From Actimicrobium sp047621345 (GTDB taxonomy: Bacteria > Pseudomonadota > Gammaproteobacteria > Burkholderiales > Burkholderiaceae_D), in contig JBLHLW010000014.1 of the NCBI GenBank assembly GCA_047621345.1, positions 1-64,000 on the forward strand: a stretch of 64,000 bases of DNA, written 5' to 3'. Below are positions 9,294 through 19,430 of the stretch, one piece after another (the first letter of the stretch is position 1; each line of letters starts with the position of its first letter). The notes below the pieces were generated by a model, which was not told the origin of the DNA, did not search any database, and was given only the letters and a program-made list of their open reading frames with translations. The position numbers and the translations under genes were made by a program.

Positions 9294-10892
9294 TTACATG
9301 CGAAACACCGGCGACGGCGCACTGACCGGTGCTTCATTGGCCGCAATCGCGAGGCACAGGCCGATCACTTCGCGCGTCTGGTCCGGCGCAATCAGGCCGT
9401 CATCCCACAAGCGTGCCGTCGCGTAATACGGGTCGCTCTGCTCAGTGAACTGGGCCCGCGTGGTGCGCTCGAGCTCGGCCATTTCTGCCTCGCTGGCCGC
9501 GCCTTTCAAGCTGGACTGGCGCAACTCCGCCAGCACCGACGCGGCCACGTCGGCACTCATCGTGGCGATGCGCGAGTTGGGCCACGCAAACAGGAAGCGC
9601 GGATGAAAACCGCGTCCGCACATGCCGTAATTGCCGGCCCCGAACGAACCGCCAACAATCACCGTGAAGCGCGGCACCCGTGCGGTGGCCATCGCATACA
9701 CCAGCTTGGCGCTGTGACGCGCAATGCCGCCGCGCTCGGCCTCGGTACCGATCATGAAGCCGGAGATATTCTGCAAAAACAGCAGCGGGATATGGCGCTG
9801 GTTGCACAACTCGATAAAGTGGGCACCCTTGATCGCCGACTCCGAAAACAGCACGCCGTTATTGCCAATGATGCCAACCGGATAACCGCACCAGTGGGCG
9901 AAGCCGCACACCAGCGTGCTGCCGTATTCAGGTTTGAACTCCTGGAACTCCGACCCATCGATCAGCCGTGCCAGCAAGTCGCGCACGTCATACGGTTGCT
10001 TGAGATCGAGTGGCACGATGCCCGCCAGTTCGGACGCGTCGAATAGCGGCGCACGCGGCGTGCGCATCGTTGTCACAGGCACCGTGCGGTGGTTCAGGTT
10101 GGCGACGATCTCGCGGACGCGCTGCAAGGCTTGCGCTTCATTGTCAGCCAGATAATCGGCCACGCCGGAAACCCGCACATGCATCTCGGCGCCACCCAGT
10201 GTTTCGCCATCAACGATTTCATTGATCGCCGCCTTGACGATTTGTGGACCGCCCAGATGGATGCGCGCTTGTCCGCGCACCATCACGACTTCATCGGACA
10301 AGGCCGGGATGTACGCGCCACCCGCCGTGCAGCCGCCGAACACTGCGGCAATTTGCGGGATACCGTTGGCCGACATCTGGCACTGGCGATAAAAGGTATT
10401 GCCGAAGTGGTCCTTGTCCGGAAACACCTCGTCCTGTTGCGGCAGGAATGCACCACCGCAATCGACCAGATAAATCACGGGCAAACGGTTTTCTTCGGCG
10501 ATCTCCTGCGCCCGCACATGCTTCTTGACGGTCTCGCGAAAGAACGAGCCACCCTTGACGGTGGCATCGTTGGCAATGAGCATGCACGTGGTGCCGGCAA
10601 TTTGCGCGATGCCGGTGACGATGCCGGCGCACGGTACTTCGTTGTCGTAGAGACCCCATGCCGCCAGCGGTGACAGCTCCAGAAACGGTGACAACGGATC
10701 GATCAGCAAGTCGATGCGCTCGCGCACCAGGATTTTGTTGCGCTCGCGATGGCGGCGCACCATGCGCTCGCCGCCGCCTTGCAGAACCACCGCCTGACGT
10801 TCGCGCAATAGCGCCAGCAATGCGTTGTACTGCGCCTGACCGGACTGGAATTCGGGCGATGCCGGCGTGACGCCGGAGGGCAGGATATTCAT
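9294..10892 (-). CDS. methylcrotonyl-CoA-type carboxylase, carboxyltransferase beta subunit
   Basis: A 532-residue carboxyltransferase with crotonase-fold N and C halves, close in length to known methylcrotonyl-CoA carboxylase beta subunits. Recognisable segments include GGGERMVRRHRERNKILVRE, DCGGAFLPQQDEVFPD and FLQNISGFMIG. It moves CO2 from biotin to the acyl-CoA. I chose the ATG at 10892 because AGGA lies 7 nt upstream; an ATG two codons earlier (10898) is too close to it. It is 54 nt upstream of the alpha subunit gene and forms the enzyme with it. Confidence 0.85.
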   Translation of the reverse strand: MNILPSGVTPASPEFQSGQAQYNALLALLRERQAVVLQGGGERMVRRHRERNKILVRERIDLLIDPLSPFLELSPLAAWGLYDNEVPCAGIVTGIAQIAGTTCMLIANDATVKGGSFFRETVKKHVRAQEIAEENRLPVIYLVDCGGAFLPQQDEVFPDKDHFGNTFYRQCQMSANGIPQIAAVFGGCTAGGAYIPALSDEVVMVRGQARIHLGGPQIVKAAINEIVDGETLGGAEMHVRVSGVADYLADNEAQALQRVREIVANLNHRTVPVTTMRTPRAPLFDASELAGIVPLDLKQPYDVRDLLARLIDGSEFQEFKPEYGSTLVCGFAHWCGYPVGIIGNNGVLFSESAIKGAHFIELCNQRHIPLLFLQNISGFMIGTEAERGGIARHSAKLVYAMATARVPRFTVIVGGSFGAGNYGMCGRGFHPRFLFAWPNSRIATMSADVAASVLAELRQSSLKGAASEAEMAELERTTRAQFTEQSDPYYATARLWDDGLIAPDQTREVIGLCLAIAANEAPVSAPSPVFRM

Positions 10893-10921
10893 GGACATGT
10901 CCTCGTGACAAAACTCAAAAA

Positions 10922-12184
10922 TTACGCATAGCTGCGCGTGTCGTCGATCACCAACCCATCGTTGGCCAGACTGCCGACGGCCACGAAGAGGACATCGCCA
11001 CGCAATTTGGTGACTGCGCGGATACTCTCGGCGATGGCTCCGGCCTGGTCCGCCGCAGCGGCCACACCGGCCACCTCGGCCACCTCGCACTGCAATTGCA
11101 TCGCGTCATCGGCCATGACACCGCTGATCACCAGTCGTGCTTTCAAAATCAGCGGATGGCGCTGCCGCAGTTCGGCAACGTGGGCCGGATGGACGAACTG
11201 GCCGCGTACCTTGGTACTCTGATCGGCCCGCCCCATCCAGCCGCGCAAACGCGTATTGGTCCGGCCACAAGGCGAATCACCGGCAATTACCGCCGACAAA
11301 TCGCCGGTGGCAAAGCGCACTAGCGGATAGTCGGGGTTAAATGACGTGATCACGACTTCGCCGACCTCGCCGTGGACCACCGGCTCACCACTACCCGGAC
11401 GAACGATTTCCAGCAGTAGCTGTTCGGCTAGCACCATGCCTGGATGGCACTGGCCATCGGTCATGGTTTCGTAGGCAATCGTGCCGATGTCAGCGGTACC
11501 GTAAAACTGCAACACGTGCGGAACGCCATGTTCATGGAACCAGCTGCGCAGTGAAGGCGGCAGTGCCTCAGCGCTGACTAGCGCCTTGTTCAGGCTGCTG
11601 ATATCAGCGTTCATCGCTTGCGCTTTTTCAATGATGATCTTCAGGAAGGACGGCGTGCCGGCGTAGGCCGCCGGCTTCAGTGCGACCATCGCCTGCACCT
11701 GCATTTCGGTTTGCCCGATACCGGCCGGTATGACCGGACAACCGATTTTTTCGGCGCCACCTTCGATCATGAAAGCGGCTGGCGTGAAGTGGTACGAGAA
11801 GCAGTTCTGGATCATGTCGCCGCGCCGCAAACCCAGCGCGTTGAGTGCATGCGCGCTACGCCACCAGTCCTGACTGCGCGCTTCCGGATCGAAGATCGGA
11901 CCGGGCGACATGAAGATACGCCGCAAGTGCGCCACGTCAGTGCTGGCCAGCCCGCCGAACGGCAAGGCATTGTGCTGCAGCGCCATCAGATCGGCCTTGC
12001 GTGTCACCGGCAAGCGCGCCAGTGTGGCACGCGATGCAATATCTGCCGATGCAACGCCAGCGAGCCGTGCTGCCCAGCCCAGCGTGGCCTGCGCGCGGGC
12101 AATCAAGGCCGGCAAGCGCGCCATCAGCGCCGCTTCGCGCAGTGCAGCCGATTGTGTTTCGTCAGGATCGGAATAGGAAGAAAT
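10922..12184 (-). CDS. phenylacetate-CoA ligase-like AMP-forming ligase (probable ATT start)
   Basis: An adenylate-forming enzyme of the PaaK family, about 420 residues. RIFMSPGPIFDPEA, LQFYGTADIGTIAYE and LVRFATGDLSAVI correspond to family core motifs. It would activate an aromatic or related acid with CoA. The first ordinary start, ATG at 12124, cuts off 20 residues (SSYSDPDETQSAALREAAL) that resemble the usual N-terminus of this family. In frame upstream there is no ATG, GTG or TTG, but an ATT at 12184 sits 5 nt after AAGGAG. The start is therefore inferred to be ATT; 12124 is the fallback. Confidence 0.7.
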   Translation of the reverse strand: MSSYSDPDETQSAALREAALMARLPALIARAQATLGWAARLAGVASADIASRATLARLPVTRKADLMALQHNALPFGGLASTDVAHLRRIFMSPGPIFDPEARSQDWWRSAHALNALGLRRGDMIQNCFSYHFTPAAFMIEGGAEKIGCPVIPAGIGQTEMQVQAMVALKPAAYAGTPSFLKIIIEKAQAMNADISSLNKALVSAEALPPSLRSWFHEHGVPHVLQFYGTADIGTIAYETMTDGQCHPGMVLAEQLLLEIVRPGSGEPVVHGEVGEVVITSFNPDYPLVRFATGDLSAVIAGDSPCGRTNTRLRGWMGRADQSTKVRGQFVHPAHVAELRQRHPLILKARLVISGVMADDAMQLQCEVAEVAGVAAAADQAGAIAESIRAVTKLRGDVLFVAVGSLANDGLVIDDTRSYA

Positions 12185-12195
12185 GGGGTCTCCTT
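12182..12195 (-). promoter_or_regulatory. Shine-Dalgarno and ATT start of PaaK-like gene
   Basis: On the minus strand AAGGAG (12190-12195) is followed by ACCCC and then ATT (12182-12184), a textbook spacing with a non-AUG codon. No comparable ribosome binding site precedes the ATG at 12124. Confidence 0.5.
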
Positions 12196-12243
12196 CGGTA
12201 GTCGATAAAAAATAAAAAGGGGATGCGATGCAAGTCGGCGTAC

Positions 12244-13083
12244 TCAGGCCAGCCAGCGCTTGCGCCGGCGATAGAACTTCATGTCCTTGAAACTCTTGCG
12301 TCCGGCGCTGGATACGCCCAGATAAAATTCCTTGACGTCTTCGTTGCTGGCCAATTCGCTGGCCTCGCCTTCCATCACGACCCGGCCGTTTTCGAGGATG
12401 TAGCCAAAGTCGGCGTAGCGCAGCGCGACGGTGGTGTTTTGTTCGGCTAGCAGGAACGAGACGTTTTCCTTGCTGTTCAAATCTTTGACGATTTCAAAAA
12501 TCTCGCTGACGATTTGCGGCGCCAGTCCCATCGAGGGCTCGTCGAGCAGGATCATCGAGGGCTTGGCCATGAGCGAGCGCCCGATTGCACACATCTGCTG
12601 TTCGCCGCCCGAGGTGTAGCCAGCCTGCGAGGTACGGCGCTGCTTGAGGCGCGGAAAATAGTGGTAGACCTTTTCCAGCGCCAGCGCCAGTTCGGCGCGT
12701 GAAATTTTGCGGGTATAGGCACCGGTGAGCAAGTTCTCCTCGATCGTCAGGTGAGCAAAACAATGCCGCCCTTCCATCACTTGCGACAGGCCACGCTTGA
12801 CCAGTTCACTTGGCGTGAGCTGGTCAATCCGCTGTCCCTTGAAGTCAATGCTGCCTTTGGTGATGTTGCCGCGCTCATTGCGCAGCAAGGTCGAGATCGA
12901 CTTGAGCGTGGTCGATTTGCCGGCGCCATTGGCGCCCAGCAAGGCGACAATTTTCCCTTGCGGCACCTGCAATGACACGCCTTTCAGCACCAGAATCACA
13001 TGGTCATAAATGACTTCGATATTGTTGATAGACAGGTAAGGTGTGCCGGCCTGCGGCGCGGTCCCGGCGAGTGGTTCTGTCAT
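12244..13083 (-). CDS. livF: branched-chain-type ABC transporter ATPase LivF
   Basis: A 279-residue ABC ATPase. Walker A is GANGAGKSTT near residue 50, the signature is YTSGGEQQM, and Walker B is SMILLDEP. It carries a C-terminal extension (about 25 residues, RRRKRWLA end) longer than E. coli LivF. With LivG it powers the LivHM permease. The flanking CoA ligases argue that the substrate is an organic acid or amino-acid-like aromatic acid, not necessarily a branched-chain amino acid. Confidence 0.85.
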   Translation of the reverse strand: MTEPLAGTAPQAGTPYLSINNIEVIYDHVILVLKGVSLQVPQGKIVALLGANGAGKSTTLKSISTLLRNERGNITKGSIDFKGQRIDQLTPSELVKRGLSQVMEGRHCFAHLTIEENLLTGAYTRKISRAELALALEKVYHYFPRLKQRRTSQAGYTSGGEQQMCAIGRSLMAKPSMILLDEPSMGLAPQIVSEIFEIVKDLNSKENVSFLLAEQNTTVALRYADFGYILENGRVVMEGEASELASNEDVKEFYLGVSSAGRKSFKDMKFYRRRKRWLA

Positions 13084-13152
13084 GGAGCGCTCCAGAAAAC
13101 GAGTACATGGAACAGGCCCGGCGCGACTGCATCATTGCGCCGGACCGCTGGG

Positions 13153-14454
13153 TTACTGCATGCAGGCTGGCGTGATGTTCTTTTCAGCCGCATATTTGGC
13201 AGACGCCTCAGCTTGCAAGCGATCCGTCAGCGCCTTGTCACCGGAGATCCACTTCGGTGTGATGGCATTCCATTTACTGCCGTTCCATTGCTGCACCTTG
13301 ACGGTCCCGGCGCCTTCATGGTTTTCACAGGAGGTGCGGATTTCGGGGAACATGTCCGAGGCACCCAGCGCCTTTTGGCGCGCAGCATCGACCTTCAGAT
13401 TTTCCAGGCCCCAGCGCACCTGTTCGCCCGTCATGACCTTGCCCTTGCCATACTTTTCCTGCGCCGTACGGATAGCTTCGGTCCATAGGATCGCCGCCGT
13501 CACACCGCGTAAATGGTAGGTCGAGCCAATACTTTCTGCGCGGGTCAGGTTGCCCTTGCCGGTTGCATACAGCGAAGTACGAATCTCGTCGAGGATAGGA
13601 TAATTGCCCGGTGTCGTGAAGCTCATCGCGGCATAACCTTTGGCAGCAGGCCCGGCTGGAATGGTGTCCTGCTCGGACGCCGCCCACCAGCTACCAAGCA
13701 TTTTTTCACGCGGAAAACCATTGCGCTGCGCGGTCGTGAGCGCCACCGCATTCATCACGCCCCAGCCCCACAGAATCACGTAATCCGGATTAGCACGACG
13801 TATCTGCAGCCATTGCGATTGCTGCTCGTTGCCCGGATGGGCGACCGGAATCTTGATCAGTTCAAAGCCGTATTTTTCGGCCAGTGCATCGAACACCGGC
13901 ATCGGCTCCTTGCCATAGGCCGAGTCGTGATAAAGGTCGACAATCTTCTTGCCCTTGAGCTTATCCATGCCGCCGGACATGTCACCGAAATGCTGGATCA
14001 TCGCGGCGGCCTGGCTCCAGTAATTGGTCAACAGCGGAAATACGTACGGGAACACTTTGCCATTGGCCGATTCGGATCGGCCATAGCCCATCGTCACCAG
14101 CGGAATCTTGTCGGTGGCAGCGCGGTCCATGATGCCGTAGGCGATACCGGTCGAGAGCGGATCAACCAGCGTAGCCCCGCCGTTGCGGGTTTTCAGGCGC
14201 TCGTAACATTCGACGCCACGCGACGTGTTGTACTCGGTTTCGCATTCCTCCCAGCTAATCTTGACGCCATTGATGCCGCCCTTCGCATTGAGCAGGTTGA
14301 AGTAGTCGATCACGCCACCATAAAATCCTGCGCCACCGGCACCGTACGGGCCAACCCGGTACGACAGCAACGGGATGAATTGTTCCTGCGCGACCGAGGC
14401 CGTGGCCGTGCCGCACAGGGCCGCGCCGAGCAAGACTGCATTGATGAATTTCAT
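13153..14454 (-). CDS. ABC transporter periplasmic substrate-binding protein, LivK-like
   Basis: A 433-residue binding protein with a cleavable signal peptide (MKFINAVLLGAALCGTATASVAQ). It belongs to the type I periplasmic binding fold of the Leu/Ile/Val family but is some 60 residues longer than LivK and carries GPYGAGGAGFYGGVIDYF near the N-terminus, a form seen in transporters next to acyl-CoA ligase genes. It lies between livF and livM in the operon and determines what is imported; the ligand is unknown. Confidence 0.85.
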   Translation of the reverse strand: MKFINAVLLGAALCGTATASVAQEQFIPLLSYRVGPYGAGGAGFYGGVIDYFNLLNAKGGINGVKISWEECETEYNTSRGVECYERLKTRNGGATLVDPLSTGIAYGIMDRAATDKIPLVTMGYGRSESANGKVFPYVFPLLTNYWSQAAAMIQHFGDMSGGMDKLKGKKIVDLYHDSAYGKEPMPVFDALAEKYGFELIKIPVAHPGNEQQSQWLQIRRANPDYVILWGWGVMNAVALTTAQRNGFPREKMLGSWWAASEQDTIPAGPAAKGYAAMSFTTPGNYPILDEIRTSLYATGKGNLTRAESIGSTYHLRGVTAAILWTEAIRTAQEKYGKGKVMTGEQVRWGLENLKVDAARQKALGASDMFPEIRTSCENHEGAGTVKVQQWNGSKWNAITPKWISGDKALTDRLQAEASAKYAAEKNITPACMQ

Positions 14455-14510
14455 GGTGTGTCTCCTGTAAAAACCGAACTACAAACCGTCATTGCTTCCT
14501 GTCCCGGAAA

Positions 14511-15569
14511 TCAGTGCGGAAAAGGCCATAAACGTAATTTCTCTTTCGTCAGCTGCCACAAGCGCGCCAGACCATGCGGCTCGACGATCAGGAAAAACAT
14601 GATCAGGGCGCCAAAGACCATCAGCTCAAGGCTCGATGCGGCTGCGCCTGGCAAGGACAAATAATGCGCGAGCATGTTCAACCCGATCGGCATCAGCACA
14701 ATGAATGCCGCACCCAGGAACGAGCCAAGAATGGAACCCAGCCCGCCAATGATGACCATGAACAAAATGCGAAACGACAGGTCGAGGCTGTAGGCTTCCG
14801 GCTCGACCGTGCCGAGGTAGGCATAGGCAAACAGCGCACCGGCGATCCCGCAATAGAACGAGCTGACGGCGAACGCCAGCAACTTGGTGCGGACCAGCCG
14901 GAAGCCAATGACTTCGGCCGCCACATCCATGTCCCGCACCGCCATCCATGAGCGGCCAACATTCGAGCGCACCATGTTCTTGAGCAGCAGCGCCATTACG
15001 CAGACGATGCTCAGCGTCAGCAGGTACTTGCTCGCTGGGGTGACGAACTCATAATCAAGGATGCTCATCGTCTGCGCCGTGATCACGCCCGATGAACTGT
15101 AATTGGTCAGCCACGGCACTTTGGTCAGAAACCAGACCACGAAAAACTGCGTGGCCAGCGTCGATGCCGCCAGATAAAACCCGCGAATCCGCAGCGACGG
15201 CAAACCGAAAACGATACCCACCATGGCCGCACACAAGCCACCGAGTACAAAGGCCACCAGCAACGGCATACCGGGGATACGCAACATGAAGTTATAGGTC
15301 GCGAATGCACCAACGGCCATGAAGGCTGCGCTACCCAGCGAGAGCAGACCGGCATAGCCAGTCAGGATATTGAGCCCGAGTGCCGCCAGCGAAAAAATCA
15401 GAAACGGCACCAGAATCGCGGAAAAAATATACGGCGAGGCGATGAACGGCACCACCAGAAAAGCGAATGCCAGCACGACCATGACACCAATGCGGTCCTG
15501 CCGGATCGGAAAGAGCTGGCTATCGGCTTCGTAACTCGGTTTGAACTGACCTGATTCTCGGTAGAACAT
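14511..15569 (-). CDS. livM: ABC transporter permease LivM
   Basis: A 352-residue inner-membrane permease with about nine to ten hydrophobic segments. LGLNILTGYAGLLSLGSAAF and RGFYLAASTLA are typical LivM segments, and the EAA-like GRSWMAVRDMDVAAEVIG loop contacts the ATPases. AGGA lies 8 nt before the ATG. It partners LivH, encoded 88 nt upstream. Confidence 0.85.
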   Translation of the reverse strand: MFYRESGQFKPSYEADSQLFPIRQDRIGVMVVLAFAFLVVPFIASPYIFSAILVPFLIFSLAALGLNILTGYAGLLSLGSAAFMAVGAFATYNFMLRIPGMPLLVAFVLGGLCAAMVGIVFGLPSLRIRGFYLAASTLATQFFVVWFLTKVPWLTNYSSSGVITAQTMSILDYEFVTPASKYLLTLSIVCVMALLLKNMVRSNVGRSWMAVRDMDVAAEVIGFRLVRTKLLAFAVSSFYCGIAGALFAYAYLGTVEPEAYSLDLSFRILFMVIIGGLGSILGSFLGAAFIVLMPIGLNMLAHYLSLPGAAASSLELMVFGALIMFFLIVEPHGLARLWQLTKEKLRLWPFPH

Positions 15570-15657
15570 GCGATTTTTCCTGACTTGAAGAACACTTCAG
15601 TGGGAACCCGCGCGGGGTCCTGTCGGTACGACGACTGCACAAAGTCCGCCCGCCTCG

Positions 15658-16560
15658 CTAGACCCGTCGAATAATTTTTTCCCCGAACAGCCCTTCCGGC
15701 CGCACCAGCAAAAACAGCAGCGCCAGCACGTACGGGAACCAGCCCTCGATGCCGCCGCCGACATAGGGCCCGATATAGACCTCGGCCAGTTTTTCGGATG
15801 CACCGATAATCAGACCGCCGACAATGGCCCCCGGCACCGATGTGAAGCCGCCGAGGATCAGCACCGGCAAGGCCTTGAGCGCGACAAACGTGAGCGCAAA
15901 CTGCACGCCATTGCGCGCGCCCCACAGCAAACCGGCCACCAGTGCGACAAACCCGGCGACGGCCCAGACAATGCCCCAGATCTGCTGCAACGGAATACCC
16001 ACTGCCAGCGCGGCCTGATGGTCATCGGCGACGGCGCGCAAGGCACGACCAATTTTTGTCTTCGAAAAAATCAGTGCCAGTGCCAGTACCAGCACACCGC
16101 AAATCAGCGAGGCAGTCAGGTCGAAGCGCGAGACCGACAGATTGAAGCGTTCCATCATGAACTCCAGCGGTACATCGGCAATACCGATATCGAGCCGGCG
16201 CACCCGCGCACCCCAGACCAGCTGGGCCAATCCTTCGATGAAAAATGTCAGTCCAATGGTGGCCATGAACAAGGTGATTTCGTGCTGCCCGACCAGCGGA
16301 CGCAGCACCACCTTTTCGATCGCCAGACCCAGCGCCACCATCACCATCATCGTCAGCGCAATGGCCAACCACAGCGGCACACCGAACTTGTCGACGATGC
16401 CAACGCAGGTCAGCGCCGCAAAAAATACCATCGCTCCCTGCGCAAAATTGAAGACCCCGGACGCTTTGTAAATCAGCACAAAGCCCAGTGCCACCAGTGC
16501 GTACATCACACCGGACAGCAAGCCGCCAATCAATACTTCAAAAAAGAAAGTCAGTTCCAT
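15658..16560 (-). CDS. livH: ABC transporter permease LivH
   Basis: A 300-residue permease with eight or so membrane segments. GGLLSGVMYALVALGFVLIY near the N-terminus and FNFAQGAMV are LivH hallmarks; GRALRAVADDHQAALAVGI is the ATPase-facing loop and ALPVLILGGFTSVPGAIVGG lies near the C-terminus. AGAGGA lies 4 nt before the ATG. It forms the heterodimeric channel with LivM. Confidence 0.85.
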   Translation of the reverse strand: MELTFFFEVLIGGLLSGVMYALVALGFVLIYKASGVFNFAQGAMVFFAALTCVGIVDKFGVPLWLAIALTMMVMVALGLAIEKVVLRPLVGQHEITLFMATIGLTFFIEGLAQLVWGARVRRLDIGIADVPLEFMMERFNLSVSRFDLTASLICGVLVLALALIFSKTKIGRALRAVADDHQAALAVGIPLQQIWGIVWAVAGFVALVAGLLWGARNGVQFALTFVALKALPVLILGGFTSVPGAIVGGLIIGASEKLAEVYIGPYVGGGIEGWFPYVLALLFLLVRPEGLFGEKIIRRV

Positions 16561-16591
16561 CGCATCCTCTTGGTGTCAGTCCTGCCGGCCA

Positions 16592-17380
16592 TCAATGCGC
16601 CACGCCGAGATAGGCATCGATCACTTCCTGATTGCCGCGCACTTCGTCAGGTGTGCCGTCACCGATTTTTTTGCCGTAGTCAAGCACGACCACGCGGTCC
16701 GAGATATCCATCACCACGCCCATGTCATGCTCGATGAGCACGATGGTGGTGCCGAACTGGTTATTGACGTCGAGGATGAAGCGGCACATGTCCTGTTTTT
16801 CTTCGACATTCATCCCGGCCATCGGCTCGTCGAGCAGCAGGATGTCCGGCTCGGCCGCCAGCGCACGACCCAGTTCGACGCGCTTTTGCAAGCCGTACGG
16901 CAGACGCCCGACGGTGGTCTTGCGGATGTGCTGGATCTCCAGAAAATCGATGATCTCCTCGACTTTTTTGCGGTGCGCGATTTCTTCGCGTTGGGCCGGT
17001 CCCCAGTACAGCGCCTGCAACAGGAAGTGGCTATGCATCTTCAGGTTACGGCCGGTCATGATGTTGTCGAGCACGCTCATGCCCTTGAACAGCGCGATGT
17101 TCTGGAAGGTGCGCGCGATGCCACTCTTGGCGGCGGCGTACGTGTTCATGTCCTTGCGGTGCTCGCCGCGATAGACAATCTCGCCGTGCTGCGGGCGATA
17201 CACGCCATTGATGACATTAAGCAGCGAGCTCTTGCCGGCACCGTTGGGGCCGATGATGGCGCGGATTTCGTGCTCGCGGATATCGAACGAAATATCGATC
17301 AGTGCATGGACGCCACCGAACGACAGCGAGATATGCTGCAGGCTCAATACGGGTTCGCCGACGGGACGTTGTTCGCTCAT
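16592..17380 (-). CDS. livG: branched-chain-type ABC transporter ATPase LivG
   Basis: A 262-residue ABC ATPase with Walker A GPNGAGKSSL near residue 43, a degenerate signature region (LPYGLQKRVELGRALA) and Walker B DILLLDEPMAGMN. The family tail VIEHDMGVVMDISDRVVVLDYG is present. It is 31 nt upstream of livH and only 4 nt downstream of the acyl-CoA synthetase stop, so synthetase and transporter are one operon. Confidence 0.85.
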   Translation of the reverse strand: MSEQRPVGEPVLSLQHISLSFGGVHALIDISFDIREHEIRAIIGPNGAGKSSLLNVINGVYRPQHGEIVYRGEHRKDMNTYAAAKSGIARTFQNIALFKGMSVLDNIMTGRNLKMHSHFLLQALYWGPAQREEIAHRKKVEEIIDFLEIQHIRKTTVGRLPYGLQKRVELGRALAAEPDILLLDEPMAGMNVEEKQDMCRFILDVNNQFGTTIVLIEHDMGVVMDISDRVVVLDYGKKIGDGTPDEVRGNQEVIDAYLGVAH

Positions 17381-17384
17381 GGGG

Positions 17385-19343
17385 TCACGCCTTCACAGTC
17401 GATGGGGTGATCGTGGGCACGTCGGCAATCTGCAGATCAGCGCTGACGACACCGTCGCGGCCATCCTCGAATTTGACCTGCGTCTCGATGAACTGCGAGG
17501 TGCGACCGGCATACAGGGCATCGATCAGCACCTTGTATTTTTGCCCGACGAAGGTGCGTCTGACCTTGCGCGTGCGGGTCAGCTCGTCATCATCGGGATC
17601 GAGTTCCTTGTGCAGGATCAGGAAGCGATGGACCTGCGTCGCCGCCATCAGCGGATCGGCTGCCAGCGCGACGTTGGTCTGCTCGAGGCAACTGGCAATG
17701 AGCGTGTAGGTTTCTGCCATTGCGGCCAATTCGGTGTAACCCGAGTACGACAACCCGCGTCGCTCAGCCCAGTTGCCGACCGCGTCGAGGTCGATATTGA
17801 TGAACGCGCAGACCATGTCGCGGCCGTGACCGAACACCACGGCTTCCTTGATGAACGGAAAAAACTTCAGTTTGTTTTCAAGGTAGTTGGGCGCCAGCAT
17901 CGCGCCATTGTTGAGGCGGCCGACATCGACGGCGCGGTCGATAATTTTCAGATGACCATCCGCGTCGAACACCCCGGCGTCCCCGGTATGGAAGTAGCCA
18001 TCCGCATCGATCACCTCGGCGGTCGCATCCGGCCGTTTGTAATAGCTCTGGAGCATGGACGCCGATTTCACCAGCACCTCACCATTCTCGGCCAGCTTCA
18101 CTTCGACACCGGGTGCCGCAATACCCACGCTATCGAGCTTGATGCTGTTGTCCGGTTGCAGGCACACGTAGGCACAGGTTTCGGTGGCACCGTAGAGCTG
18201 CTTGAGATTGATGCCTATCGAGCGATAGAAACGGAACAGGTCCGGCCCGATCGCCGCACCGGCGGTGTAAGCAACCCGGATGCGCGACAGGCCCAGCACA
18301 TTTTTCAGAGGGCCAAACACGCACAGATTGCCCAGCGCGTAGCTGATCCGGTCCGCGATGCCCACCGGTTTGCGGTCGAGGATGTCGCTGCCCACGCGAC
18401 GCGCCACGTCCATGAAGTGATGGAACATCGTGCGCTTGATCAGGCCGGCATCTTCCATCCGGATCATCACCGTGGTCAGCATGTTTTCAAACACGCGTGG
18501 CGGCGCAAAATAATACGTCGGACCGATTTCGCGCAGGTCGCTCATCACGGTTTCGCCGGACTCGGGACAATTGACGGTGAATCCTGCTACCAGAGACTGT
18601 GCATACGAAAACAGGTGATCACCAGCCCACGCCATTGGCAAGTAGGACAGCACTTCTTCGGCCTCGCTGAGTTGATCGAAATCGACGCCACCGACCGCAG
18701 CGGCAATGAACGCCGCATGCGTCTGACACACGCCTTTGGGCTTGCCGGTGGTACCAGAGGTGTAGAGCATGATCGCGACATCGTCAGCGCTGCCCTGCGC
18801 GATAGCGTCCATGAAGAAATCAGGATGCGCGCGATCAAACTCACGGCCCTGTTCCTGCAATGCCTGATAGGCCGTCAATTCGGGCTGGGTGTAATGGCGC
18901 ATGCCGCGTTCGTCGTCGAACACGATGTGGGTCAGCAGCGGCAAGGTGGCCTTGATGTCGAGCAGCTTGTCGACCTGCTCCTGGTCCTCGACGATGGCGA
19001 AGACGATGTCGGCATCTTCCAGCACATAGGCCATGTCGGCAGCTGGCGCATCCTGATACAGCGGCACCGCCACGCCGCCCAGACATTGGGTTGCCATGAT
19101 GGCCCAGTAAAGGCGCGGACGATTATCACCAATGATGGCCAGATGCTGGCCGCGCTGAAATCCCTTCGCGGCCAACCCACACGCCAGCGCTCGCACTTCA
19201 GCAAGGACTTGCGACCAGCTTGCGGTCTGCCAGATGCCTAACGCCTTTTCGCGATAAGCGGGGTGACCGGGCCGTTGACGGGCATGTTCAATCAACAGGG
19301 ACGGAAAAATTTGCGCTGCAATGGCAGGCACGGCTGCATTCAT
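17385..19343 (-). CDS. AMP-dependent long-chain-type acyl-CoA synthetase
   Basis: A 652-residue adenylate-forming enzyme. AMP-binding motif YTSGTTGKPKGVCQTH lies near residue 190 and the later GYFHTGDAGVFDADGHLKIIDR carries the conserved TGD and hinge. The layout (long lid insertion, FAPPRVFENMLT) matches bacterial FadD15-like synthetases adjacent to Liv-type transporters. It would convert the imported acid to its CoA thioester in the cytoplasm. It is the first gene of the leftward operon and is divergent from the acyl-CoA dehydrogenase. Confidence 0.85.
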   Translation of the reverse strand: MNAAVPAIAAQIFPSLLIEHARQRPGHPAYREKALGIWQTASWSQVLAEVRALACGLAAKGFQRGQHLAIIGDNRPRLYWAIMATQCLGGVAVPLYQDAPAADMAYVLEDADIVFAIVEDQEQVDKLLDIKATLPLLTHIVFDDERGMRHYTQPELTAYQALQEQGREFDRAHPDFFMDAIAQGSADDVAIMLYTSGTTGKPKGVCQTHAAFIAAAVGGVDFDQLSEAEEVLSYLPMAWAGDHLFSYAQSLVAGFTVNCPESGETVMSDLREIGPTYYFAPPRVFENMLTTVMIRMEDAGLIKRTMFHHFMDVARRVGSDILDRKPVGIADRISYALGNLCVFGPLKNVLGLSRIRVAYTAGAAIGPDLFRFYRSIGINLKQLYGATETCAYVCLQPDNSIKLDSVGIAAPGVEVKLAENGEVLVKSASMLQSYYKRPDATAEVIDADGYFHTGDAGVFDADGHLKIIDRAVDVGRLNNGAMLAPNYLENKLKFFPFIKEAVVFGHGRDMVCAFINIDLDAVGNWAERRGLSYSGYTELAAMAETYTLIASCLEQTNVALAADPLMAATQVHRFLILHKELDPDDDELTRTRKVRRTFVGQKYKVLIDALYAGRTSQFIETQVKFEDGRDGVVSADLQIADVPTITPSTVKA

Positions 19344-19430
19344 GGGTGTTCCATCCAGTCTCTTGGCAGGACGGCTTTTTTAACTTCAGCCTGTCTCTGA
19401 ACATCGTCAATGGGCACTGCGTCGATCCGG